From Clostridiales bacterium (GTDB taxonomy: Bacteria > Bacillota > Clostridia > Oscillospirales > Oscillospiraceae): DNA of 8,981 nucleotides. The DNA is taken from contig DYCR01000039.1 in the NCBI GenBank assembly GCA_019418025.1, forward strand, positions 7,261 through 16,241, given 5' to 3'. Every line of letters starts with the position of its first letter. Positions within the stretch are counted from its first letter, which is position 1. The translations under genes were made by a program, and so were the position numbers. This document shows positions 1 to 6,799 of this stretch, piece after piece. Below the pieces are notes generated by a model, which saw nothing but the letters and a program-made list of their open reading frames with translations, ran no database searches and had not been told where the DNA came from.

Positions 1-157
1 CTCTAGCACCGATCGTTCAAGGCTCGGACTCTCTATCGTGAGGACCTTGGTGCAGGATAAGCTGCACGGCGATCTGGAAATCGACTCGGATTTCAGCGGG
101 ACACGTGTTACATTTGATTTCAAAAATAAAATAACAGATTCCATTGATGTGACGTAG
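1..157 (+). CDS. eutW: Sensor histidine kinase EutW, C-terminal end (partial)
   Basis: This is the 3' end of a gene that starts before the window. Reading from base 2 it gives 51 residues and a TAG stop at 155-157. The visible part is the end of a histidine-kinase ATPase domain: an RLGLSIVRTLV segment, which is the G2-box region of the HisKA_2 (PdtaS/EutW-like) kinases, followed by DKLHGDLEI and SGTRVTFDF, the closing beta strands. In Firmicutes, EutW senses ethanolamine and phosphorylates EutV, an ANTAR-domain antiterminator. Its position directly before eutA matches the eutV-eutW-eutA order seen in those operons. The H box and sensor region are outside the window, so the EutW assignment rests on the C-terminal motif plus context; a generic HisKA_2 kinase cannot be excluded from these residues alone. 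Confidence 0.85.
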   Translation, partial: SSTDRSRLGLSIVRTLVQDKLHGDLEIDSDFSGTRVTFDFKNKITDSIDVT

Positions 158-165
158 CATCAATG
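142..165 (+). promoter_or_regulatory. Hairpin overlapping the eutW stop, candidate part of an ANTAR (EutV) RNA target
   Basis: Bases 142-149 (CATTGATG) are a perfect inverted repeat of 158-165 (CATCAATG), with the 8-base loop 150-157 carrying the eutW stop codon. It lies 15 bases before the intrinsic terminator that precedes eutA. EutV-type ANTAR proteins are known to bind paired hairpins, the second overlapping the terminator stem, with A at loop position 1 and G at position 4. The loop here does not fit that rule cleanly, so the assignment is tentative. Bases 157-161 (GCATC) can also pair with 178-182 (GATGC), an alternative fold that would disrupt both this hairpin and the foot of the terminator. 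Confidence 0.4.
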
Positions 166-180
166 TCGGTACAGCGCGAT

Positions 181-228
181 GCAGCCTGAACAACAGAGGG
201 GTTCCTCTGTGTTTAGGCTGCTTTTTTT
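181..228 (+). terminator. Strong intrinsic terminator between eutW and eutA, probably antitermination-controlled
   Basis: Bases 181-191 pair with 211-221 (11 pairs, one a G-T wobble) and 193-199 pair with 204-210 (7 pairs). Base A192 is the single bulge and GGTT at 200-203 the loop. Seven T's follow at 222-228. This is a near-ideal Rho-independent terminator placed inside an operon, 18 bases before the eutA start. In Firmicutes eut clusters such as that of Enterococcus faecalis, terminators before several eut genes including eutA are overridden by phosphorylated EutV. That role here is an inference from context; the terminator structure itself is directly visible. Confidence 0.9.
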
Positions 229-235
229 AGAAAGC

Positions 236-240
236 AGGTG
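236..240 (+). promoter_or_regulatory. Ribosome binding site that decides the eutA start (TTG)
   Basis: AGGTG lies six bases before TTG at 247. The same AGGTG-six bases-start layout precedes the GTG start of eutB. An upstream GTG at 238 overlaps this site and has only a poor AAAGCAG sequence in front of it. Confidence 0.65.
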
Positions 241-246
241 AAATTT

Positions 247-1677
247 TTGCATGAGGTTATTTTAAGTGTCGGGATCGATATCGGTACCTCGACAACGCAG
301 CTGATCTTCAGTCGGCTGACCATCGAAAACCGTGCAAGCAGCTATACGGTCCCGCAAATCTGTATCGTGGGCAAGGAGGTCATCTACCGCAGCAGGATCT
401 ATTTTACTCCGCTGAGATCCACATCCGAGATCGATGCAGAGGCGGTAAAGCAAATTGTTCGGGATGAGTATGCCGCAGCCGGAAAAACACCGAAAGACCT
501 GCAAACGGGTGCCGTTATCATTACCGGAGAAACCGCCAGAAAGCAAAATGCAAATGACGTATTGGAAGCACTCTCCGATCTGGCAGGCGATTTCGTTGTT
601 GCCACCGCAGGACCTGATCTGGAATCTGTCCTATCTGCCCGGGGAGCCGGTGCAGATACGATATCAAAGGAAAAACGTATCTGTGTTGCCAACATCGATA
701 TCGGCGGCGGTACCAGCAACATTGCACTCTATGAAAAGGGCGTGCTGAGAGGGACAAGCTGTCTGGATATCGGCGGACGACTGATCAAAATTCAAGACAG
801 TAAAATCGCATATATTTTCCCGAAAATCCAACAGCTTGCAGCGGATCATGGAATTACGATCCGTACCGGTGATCCGGCGGATGTATCTGTACTGACGAGG
901 ATCTGCGATTTGATGGCTGACCAATTGGCTCAGGCACTCCATCTGACTCCCTCGGATAGATACCACGATGGTCTATATACCAATTCCGGCAGACCGCTGC
1001 CTGACAGTCCCTCTGTTCAAGGCGTGACTTATTCCGGCGGCGTTGCGGATTGTGTTTATGAGGAAGATGAAAAAGATCTGTTCCGATACGGAGATATCGG
1101 CGTACTTTTGGGACGGTCCATTCGAAGAAATAAAGCACTCAACTCGGTGCAGCAATACCGTGCCGCCGAGACCATCCGTGCCACAGTGGTCGGTGCAGGC
1201 ACCCACGCAACCACAGTCAGCGGAAGCACAATCCGATATGACGAGAAAACGCTTCCGGTGAAAAACGTCCCTGTATTGAAGGTCTCTGCAGATGACGAAG
1301 CTTCTCTGGAGACGCTGAAAGAATCCATTCAAAACCAACTGCCCCTTTACAAACCCGAAGGTGTCATGGAACAGGTAGCAATCGCCTTTACCGGACAGCA
1401 TCGGACAGGCTTTGCCGAGATCCAAAAGCTGGCAGCAGCGATTATAGAAAGTACAAAGGAGGTGATCGACAGTCGGTACCCGCTGATCGTTGTTGTGGAA
1501 AATGATATCGGAAAGGTTCTTGGCAACGCCTTGAACGTAATGCTGGAGAACCGAAAGAATGTGATCTGCATCGACAGCATCCACGCATCGAGCGGGGACT
1601 ACATCGATATCGGCGAGCCCGTAGCGGGAGGACAAGTGCTTCCCGTTGTGATCAAGACTCTGATTTTTAATTCCTGA
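247..1677 (+). CDS. eutA: Ethanolamine ammonia-lyase reactivating factor EutA
   Basis: EutA is an actin-fold ATPase chaperone that restores ethanolamine ammonia-lyase by exchanging damaged cobalamin for adenosylcobalamin. The phosphate-binding motifs of the fold are visible: VGIDIGTSTTQ near residues 8-18 and NIDIGGGTSN near 149-158. The product from TTG 247 is 476 residues, the usual length. I chose TTG because it gives MHEVILSVGIDIG, like the N termini I know for Firmicutes EutA, and because AGGTG sits six bases upstream; a GTG at 238 would add three residues. The gene follows an intrinsic terminator by 18 bases and is followed by eutB after 22 bases, so its expression should depend on read-through from the eutVW region. 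No frameshift or missing core motif was seen. Confidence 0.95.
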   Translation: MHEVILSVGIDIGTSTTQLIFSRLTIENRASSYTVPQICIVGKEVIYRSRIYFTPLRSTSEIDAEAVKQIVRDEYAAAGKTPKDLQTGAVIITGETARKQNANDVLEALSDLAGDFVVATAGPDLESVLSARGAGADTISKEKRICVANIDIGGGTSNIALYEKGVLRGTSCLDIGGRLIKIQDSKIAYIFPKIQQLAADHGITIRTGDPADVSVLTRICDLMADQLAQALHLTPSDRYHDGLYTNSGRPLPDSPSVQGVTYSGGVADCVYEEDEKDLFRYGDIGVLLGRSIRRNKALNSVQQYRAAETIRATVVGAGTHATTVSGSTIRYDEKTLPVKNVPVLKVSADDEASLETLKESIQNQLPLYKPEGVMEQVAIAFTGQHRTGFAEIQKLAAAIIESTKEVIDSRYPLIVVVENDIGKVLGNALNVMLENRKNVICIDSIHASSGDYIDIGEPVAGGQVLPVVIKTLIFNS

Positions 1678-1686
1678 AAACTTATG

Positions 1687-1693
1687 AGAGGTG
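1687..1693 (+). promoter_or_regulatory. Ribosome binding site that decides the eutB start (GTG)
   Basis: AGAGGTG lies six bases before GTG at 1700. An in-frame GTG at 1691 is part of this site itself and is therefore unlikely to be the start. Confidence 0.7.
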
Positions 1694-1699
1694 AATAAC

Positions 1700-3070
1700 G
1701 TGATCCTAAAGACCAAGCTATTCGGCCATGTCTACGAATTTAAATCCATTCGGGAAGTCATGGCAAAAGCGAACGAAGAAAAATCCGGCGACAAGCTGGC
1801 AGGTATTGCCGCCGAATCCGCTGAGGAACGTGTTGCGGCAAAGGTTGTTCTGTCTAATCTGACCCTGAACGATCTGCGCAATTGCCCCGCTGTTCCTTAC
1901 GAGCAAGATGAGGTTACCCGTATCATTCAGGATAACGTCAACGAAACCATTTTTAATGACTTTAAAAATATGACCGTGGCAGAATTCCGTGAGTGGCTTC
2001 TGAGCGAAACCACCTCCTCGGAGATGATCCGCCGTGCCTCCCGGGGCCTGACCAGCGAGATCGTGGCAGGTGTTTGCAAGCTCATGAGCAATTTGGATCT
2101 GATCTATGCGGCTAAGAAGATGCCGGTGACGGCTCACTGCAACACTACCATCGGTCTGCCCGGCACCTTCTCGTCCAGACTTCAGCCCAACCACACCACC
2201 GACGATCCCACCGGCATCATCGCCTCCGTCATGGAAGGTCTGTCGTTGGGCTGCGGCGATGCTGTGATCGGACTCAATCCCGTAGATGACTCCGTGGAGA
2301 GTGTGGCCCGTGTTCTGAAAATGTTTGACGAATTTAAGAACAAATGGGAAATCCCCACTCAGATCTGTGTACTGGCCCACGTAACGACTCAGGTTGCTGC
2401 CGCCCAGAAATTCGGCGCGCCTCTGGATCTGATGTTCCAGTCCATCGCCGGCTCCCAGAAGGGAAATGAGGCCTTCGGCCTGACTGCCGCGATGCTGGAT
2501 GAGGGCCGCGCCACCATGCTGTCCAAGGGCACCTGCACCGGCCCCAACGTAATGTACTTTGAAACCGGTCAGGGCTCCGAGCTGTCCTCCGATGCGCACA
2601 ATGGTTGGGATCAGGTCACCATGGAGGCACGCTGCTACGGCTTCGCAAAGCGTTATGACCCGTTCCTGGTCAATACCGTTGTCGGCTTTATCGGGCCTGA
2701 ATACCTGTACGATTCCAAACAGGTCACCCGAGCCGGTCTGGAGGACCACTTTATGGGCAAGCTGACCGGACTGCCTATGGGCTGCGATGCCTGCTACACC
2801 AACCACATGAAAACCGACCAGAACGACATCGAGAATCTTGCTACACTTCTGGTTGCAGCAGGCTGCAACTATATCATGGGCGTTCCTGAAGGCGACGACT
2901 GCATGCTGATGTATCAGTGCACCGGATTCCATGAAGCAGCTGCTCTGCGTGAAGTATTTGGACTGCGGCCCATCAAGGAGTTCGATATGTGGCTTGAGAA
3001 GATGGGCTTCTCTGAAAACGGCAGGCTGACCCCCAAGGCAGGCGACGCTTCCGTGTTCCTGAGAAAGTGA
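1700..3070 (+). CDS. eutB: Ethanolamine ammonia-lyase large subunit EutB
   Basis: EutB is the catalytic TIM-barrel subunit that, with EutC and adenosylcobalamin, converts ethanolamine to acetaldehyde and ammonia. Starting at GTG 1700 gives MILKTKLFGH, the standard EutB N terminus, and 456 residues. Residues that bind substrate in the E. coli enzyme are all present: R160 and Q162 (in SSRLQPNH), N193 (in GLNPVDD), and E288, F330 and D363 (E. coli 287, 329 and 362, a one-residue shift), in YFETGQGSE, VGFIGPEYL and LPMGCDACYTNH. The enzyme should therefore be active on ethanolamine. The gene lies between eutA and eutC; the eutC ribosome binding site begins directly after the eutB stop, suggesting coupled translation of the two subunits. 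An in-frame GTG at 1691 is a less likely start because it overlaps the Shine-Dalgarno site. Confidence 0.98.
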   Translation: MILKTKLFGHVYEFKSIREVMAKANEEKSGDKLAGIAAESAEERVAAKVVLSNLTLNDLRNCPAVPYEQDEVTRIIQDNVNETIFNDFKNMTVAEFREWLLSETTSSEMIRRASRGLTSEIVAGVCKLMSNLDLIYAAKKMPVTAHCNTTIGLPGTFSSRLQPNHTTDDPTGIIASVMEGLSLGCGDAVIGLNPVDDSVESVARVLKMFDEFKNKWEIPTQICVLAHVTTQVAAAQKFGAPLDLMFQSIAGSQKGNEAFGLTAAMLDEGRATMLSKGTCTGPNVMYFETGQGSELSSDAHNGWDQVTMEARCYGFAKRYDPFLVNTVVGFIGPEYLYDSKQVTRAGLEDHFMGKLTGLPMGCDACYTNHMKTDQNDIENLATLLVAAGCNYIMGVPEGDDCMLMYQCTGFHEAAALREVFGLRPIKEFDMWLEKMGFSENGRLTPKAGDASVFLRK

Positions 3071-3083
3071 GGAGGTGTAAATT

Positions 3084-3962
3084 ATGGATGAAAAGAATCT
3101 GAGAGCAATCATCGAACAGGTGCTTGCAGAGATGAACGTCAGTGCTGACACAGATCAGGTCGTCGAGGCCTGCATCAGCCAGCAGCCTCAAGTCGACGGC
3201 GGCGAGCTGCCGGATATCACGGCTATCGATATCCGCAAGCAATATCTGGTGAAGAATCCGGAGCATGGCGAGGAGTATGCCGAGCTGAAAACCGCTGCCC
3301 CCTGTCGCTTGGGGATTGGAAAGGCGGGCGCACGCTACAACACTCTGCCGCAGCTGGAGTTCCGTGCGGCCCACTCTGCGGCTCAGGATGCCGTTTTCAG
3401 CGAAGTAGACATGGACTTTGTCGAGGGGCAGGGGCTGTTCAGCGTACAGACTCAGTGCGATTCCAAGGACACCTATCTGACCCGGCCGGATCTGGGGCGC
3501 AAGCTTTGCCCTGAAGCAGTAAAGACTCTGAAGGAAAAGCTGAAAATGAATCCCACTGTCCAGATCTATGTTTCCGACGGCCTGTCCTCCGCAGCTGTTT
3601 CCGGTAATATCGCCGACCTGCTGCCCTCTCTGATGCAGGGCCTCAAGAGCTACAATATCGATGTGGGTACTCCGTTCTTCGTAAAATACGGACGCGTGGG
3701 TGTCATGGATGAAATCACCGAGCTGACCGGTGCAACCGTCACCTGCGTGCTGATCGGCGAGCGTCCCGGCCTGATCACTGCCGAGTCAATGTCGGCATAC
3801 ATCACCTATAAGGGTACCGTCGGCATGCCGGAGGCCCGCCGTACTGTGGTGTCCAATATCCACCGTTCCGGCACCATCCCCGCAGAAGCCGGTGCCCATA
3901 TTGCAGAAATCATCAAGATCATGCTGGAAAAGAAGGCCAGCGGTACCGATCTGAAACTATAA
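3084..3962 (+). CDS. eutC: Ethanolamine ammonia-lyase small subunit EutC
   Basis: EutC is the small subunit of ethanolamine ammonia-lyase and contributes to adenosylcobalamin binding at the EutB interface. The 292-residue product has the usual length. Residues 1-18 (MDEKNLRAIIEQVLAEMN) form an amphipathic helix followed by a poorly conserved linker to about residue 43, the classic layout of an encapsulation peptide; the N terminus of Salmonella EutC is known to direct cargo to the Eut compartment. The core holds the family motifs LGIGKAGARYNTLP, FRAAHSAAQDAV, TRPDLGRKL, YVSDGLSSAAV, VKYGRVGVMDEI and GERPGL, then GTIPAEAGAHIA near the end. A strong GGAGGTG lies six bases before the ATG. Translation ends in tandem stops (TAATAA). 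Confidence 0.98.
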   Translation: MDEKNLRAIIEQVLAEMNVSADTDQVVEACISQQPQVDGGELPDITAIDIRKQYLVKNPEHGEEYAELKTAAPCRLGIGKAGARYNTLPQLEFRAAHSAAQDAVFSEVDMDFVEGQGLFSVQTQCDSKDTYLTRPDLGRKLCPEAVKTLKEKLKMNPTVQIYVSDGLSSAAVSGNIADLLPSLMQGLKSYNIDVGTPFFVKYGRVGVMDEITELTGATVTCVLIGERPGLITAESMSAYITYKGTVGMPEARRTVVSNIHRSGTIPAEAGAHIAEIIKIMLEKKASGTDLKL

Positions 3963-3983
3963 TAAATTTGGGAGGTTATTGAT

Positions 3984-4637
3984 ATGAAACGAGATCCGCT
4001 GCCCGCCCACGTTTTGGCAACCAGACTGATTCCCAATGTATCTCAGGACATGGCAAAGGAGCTTGGTCTGGAGCCTGAGATGAAATCTCTGGCACTGATC
4101 ACAGCCGATTGCGATGATGTCACATACACCGCGTTGGACGAGGCCACAAAGAAGGCAGATTGCAAAGTCGTTTACGCCAAGAGCTTCTATGGCGGAGCGG
4201 CAAACGCAAACACGAAGCTTGCCGGTGAAGTGATCGGTATTCTTGCTGCTCCCAATCCTGCTGAAGCCAGAGCCGGCTTGGATGCCGCTGTGGATATGAT
4301 CGAAAACGTCTGCCATTTTGTGTCTGCAAATGAAGATGACAGCGTTTGTTACTATGCACACTGCATCTCCAGAACGGGCTCTTATCTGTCAGACGGCTGC
4401 GGTATTGCTGAAGGGGAGGCGATCGCTTACCTGATTGCACCGCCTCTGGAGGCAATGTACGGCATTGATGCGGCACTGAAGGCCGCAGACGTACGGATGT
4501 GCGTGCTGTATGCACCGCCTTCGGAAACAAACTTCGGCGGTGCGCTGCTGACAGGCAGCCAGTCCGCCTGCAAGTCCGCCTGCGATGCCTTTGCAGCAGC
4601 TGTTGAAGCCGTTGCCGACCGCCCCAAGGAGTATTGA
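3984..4637 (+). CDS. eutL: Microcompartment shell protein EutL (BMC-T, tandem BMC domains)
   Basis: EutL is a trimeric shell protein made of two circularly permuted BMC domains. Its central pore can open and close, and ethanolamine is reported to bind near the pore and favour the closed form. The 217-residue product is full length and matches EutL throughout: MKRDPLPAHVLATRLIPNVS at the N terminus, SFYGGAANANTKLAGEVIGI near the end of the first domain, CHFVSANEDDSVCYYAHCIS and RTGSYLS in the middle, and TNFGGALLTGSQSACKSACD near the C terminus. GGGAGG is placed about seven bases before the ATG. It lies 21 bases after eutC, with the other shell genes downstream, as usual in eut operons. Confidence 0.97.
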   Translation: MKRDPLPAHVLATRLIPNVSQDMAKELGLEPEMKSLALITADCDDVTYTALDEATKKADCKVVYAKSFYGGAANANTKLAGEVIGILAAPNPAEARAGLDAAVDMIENVCHFVSANEDDSVCYYAHCISRTGSYLSDGCGIAEGEAIAYLIAPPLEAMYGIDAALKAADVRMCVLYAPPSETNFGGALLTGSQSACKSACDAFAAAVEAVADRPKEY

Positions 4638-4671
4638 GCATACTTTTTGAGCAAGGCAGAAGGAGGCTCAT

Positions 4672-5259
4672 ATGAATGCATTGGGTTTGATTGAAACCAA
4701 AGGTCTGGTAGCAGCCATCGAGGCAGCAGATGCTATGGTCAAGGCCGCCAATGTTACGCTTTTAAAAAAGGAGCATGTCGGTGCCGGACTGGTGACTGTG
4801 ATGGTGCGCGGTGATGTGGGTGCGGTCAAGGCCGCTGTCGATGCCGGTGCTGCCGCAGCTGAACGTGTCGGGGAGCTTCGCTCGGTACATGTGATCGCCC
4901 GTCCCCATGAGGATCTGGAACCCATGCTGCAGCCAAAGCATCCCAGTAATGGACCGGCTCAGCCAGCTCCTCCTGATCAGACGTCCAATAAGGCTGCTGT
5001 TCCCGTATTTTCAGATCCTGACCTGATGACTGCTCAAGTCTCAGCAGAAACAGAGAATATACCGGATCGGCCGCCTGAGGTGCAATTAGAAAACCTCACC
5101 TGTCAGGAATTGGAGCGCATGACCGTCACCAAACTCCGCGCACTTGCCCGCACGTTGAATGTGGACAGCATGACCAGAAAAGAGATCCGCTTCGCAAACA
5201 AGGAAGTCCTTGTGGAGGCCATTACCGATTTTCTGGAAAACAAAGCGGAGAAAATGTGA
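4672..5259 (+). CDS. BMC shell protein with C-terminal SAP/Rho-N-like domain (EutK-like architecture)
   Basis: Residues 1-87 are a BMC-H domain about 84% identical (71 of 85 residues) to the two downstream EutM proteins, so it should form or join hexameric shell tiles. Two differences stand out: the pore loop reads HVGAGL instead of HVGGGL (A38), and R71 replaces V in GELVSVHV. Residues 88-138 are a proline- and glutamine-rich linker with no expected fold. Residues about 139-192 look like a small helical SAP or Rho N-terminal domain: LTCQELERMTVTKLRALAR, then a charged turn, then ANKEVLVEAITDFLEN. These folds usually bind nucleic acid. E. coli EutK is also a BMC domain plus a C-terminal helix-turn-helix-like domain, so this resembles EutK in plan and position (between eutL and eutE) but is not clearly homologous in the tail. 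AAGGAGG precedes the ATG by about five bases. The function of the tail is unknown. Confidence 0.88.
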   Translation: MNALGLIETKGLVAAIEAADAMVKAANVTLLKKEHVGAGLVTVMVRGDVGAVKAAVDAGAAAAERVGELRSVHVIARPHEDLEPMLQPKHPSNGPAQPAPPDQTSNKAAVPVFSDPDLMTAQVSAETENIPDRPPEVQLENLTCQELERMTVTKLRALARTLNVDSMTRKEIRFANKEVLVEAITDFLENKAEKM

Positions 5260-5282
5260 CACAGCAATAGGAGATATGCATT

Positions 5283-6761
5283 ATGCAATTAATTGATAAG
5301 GATTTACTGTCCATGCAGGAAGTCCGTGAACTTGTTGAGCGTGCAAAGCAGGCACAGCAGGAGCTGGCACAGATGGATCAGACGCAGGTCGATCGCATCG
5401 TTCGTGCCATTGCCGATGCAGGTGTCCGCAACGCCAAGCGTTTGGCTGTGATGGCTCACGAGGATACCGGATTTGGTGTTGTGGAAGATAAAGTGATCAA
5501 GAATGTGTTCGCAAGCCGTGGGGTTTACGAGCATATCAAGGATATGAAAACCGTAGGTGAGGTTGCAAGAGACGATGCCAAGGGCATCCGAACCATCGCC
5601 GTTCCCGTTGGGGTGGTGGCAGGCTTACTGCCCTCTACCAATCCCACCTCCACGGCTCTTTATAAGGCGGAAATTTCCATCAAGGCAGGAAACGCCATTG
5701 TATTTTCGCCGCACCCGGCCGCACTGCGGTGCATTTCGGAAACCGTAAAGGTCATTCGCCAAGCCATCAACGAGGCCGGCGGAAACGAGGATCTGGTGTC
5801 GTGCATCACGATCCCCACCATGGAGGCAACAGATAATCTGATGCGCCATCGGGATATTGCCTTGATCCTGGCCACCGGCGGCAGCGCAATGGTGCGCGCC
5901 GCGTACTCTTCGGGAACCCCCGCCATTGGTGTCGGTCCCGGAAACGGACCGGCTTTCATCCACAGCAGTTGTGATCTGAAGCTGGCCGTTAAGCGGATCA
6001 TGGATTCCAAGACCTTTGACAACGGCACCATTTGTGCATCCGAACAGTCCATTATCTGTCAGGAAGATATGGTCGACACAGTCCGTGCCGAGATGGAATC
6101 GCAGGGTGCATACTTCCTCAGCGACGAGGAAGCCGCCCAACTGGGCAGATACATTCTGCGTGCCAATGGTACCATGAATCCGGAAATCGTGGGCCGCAAT
6201 GTTGCAACCATCGCCAAGCTGGCAGGCCTGAACGTTCCGGCAACAGCTCGGGTTTTGGTGGCAAAGGAAACAGGTGTGGGACGAAAGCATCCGTATTCCA
6301 ACGAGAAACTGGCTCCGATCCTCGCTTTTTACACCGGCAGAGACTACAAGGATGTCTGTGATAAGGTCTGTGAGATCCTGCACTATGAGGGTGCCGGTCA
6401 CACGTTCTCCATGCATGCAAACGATGAAAAGCTGGTTGATTATTTTGCACGGCGTGTCCCGGCGTCCCGCATCATCGTCAATTCCTCCAGTGCCCTCGGC
6501 GGCATTGGGGGGACCACAGGCTTACAGCCTGCCCTGACCCTTGGCTGCGGTGCAGTAGGCGGCTCTGCAACTTCTGAAAATGTCGGACCGATGAACCTGC
6601 TGAACATGCGCTATGTGGCTTACGGGATCAAGGAATTGGACGAGATCCGCGCAGAAATACCTGACTGCAAGGATGGAATCTGCTCTGCCGCTCCGGCTGT
6701 CAGCCAGATGGACGTGGACGCTATCGTCCGCAGTGTGATTGACAAACTGAAAGCTCTTTAA
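5283..6761 (+). CDS. eutE: Acetaldehyde dehydrogenase (CoA-acylating) EutE
   Basis: This enzyme oxidises acetaldehyde to acetyl-CoA with NAD+ and CoA inside the compartment. The 492-residue product belongs to the EutE/PduP/AdhE N-domain branch of the aldehyde dehydrogenase superfamily. Visible motifs are the cofactor-binding LLPSTNPTSTAL (about 115-126), VFSPHPAA (140-147), ATGGSAMVRAAYSSG (197-211), GVGPGNGPAF (216-225) and the catalytic cysteine C251 in DNGTICASEQSII. It resembles the clostridial EutE type rather than the enterobacterial one. A Ser/Ala/Pro-containing linker (about 462-475) is followed by MDVDAIVRSVIDKLKAL (476-492), an amphipathic helix of encapsulation-peptide type at the C terminus; the N terminus lacks the usual separate targeting helix. 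The ATG at 5283 has AGGAG upstream. The eutM genes follow after 38 bases. Confidence 0.95.
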   Translation: MQLIDKDLLSMQEVRELVERAKQAQQELAQMDQTQVDRIVRAIADAGVRNAKRLAVMAHEDTGFGVVEDKVIKNVFASRGVYEHIKDMKTVGEVARDDAKGIRTIAVPVGVVAGLLPSTNPTSTALYKAEISIKAGNAIVFSPHPAALRCISETVKVIRQAINEAGGNEDLVSCITIPTMEATDNLMRHRDIALILATGGSAMVRAAYSSGTPAIGVGPGNGPAFIHSSCDLKLAVKRIMDSKTFDNGTICASEQSIICQEDMVDTVRAEMESQGAYFLSDEEAAQLGRYILRANGTMNPEIVGRNVATIAKLAGLNVPATARVLVAKETGVGRKHPYSNEKLAPILAFYTGRDYKDVCDKVCEILHYEGAGHTFSMHANDEKLVDYFARRVPASRIIVNSSSALGGIGGTTGLQPALTLGCGAVGGSATSENVGPMNLLNMRYVAYGIKELDEIRAEIPDCKDGICSAAPAVSQMDVDAIVRSVIDKLKAL

Positions 6762-6799
6762 AACCATTCAACATATACCAATTTTAGGAGGAAACTATT

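Noticed and set aside
108..133. Possible promoter before eutA (TTACAT followed by an A/T-rich stretch)
   Set aside because: The -10 element at correct spacing is poor, the site is inside the eutW coding end, and any transcript would meet the terminator at 181-228.
1718..3151. Reverse-strand open frame of 477 codons opposite eutB
   Set aside because: It mirrors a highly conserved EutB coding sequence with GC-biased codons, which commonly leaves the complementary frame open. No family features are seen.
6762..6799. Possible terminator between eutE and eutM
   Set aside because: The gap is A/T-rich but has no stem, and it holds a strong ribosome binding site.
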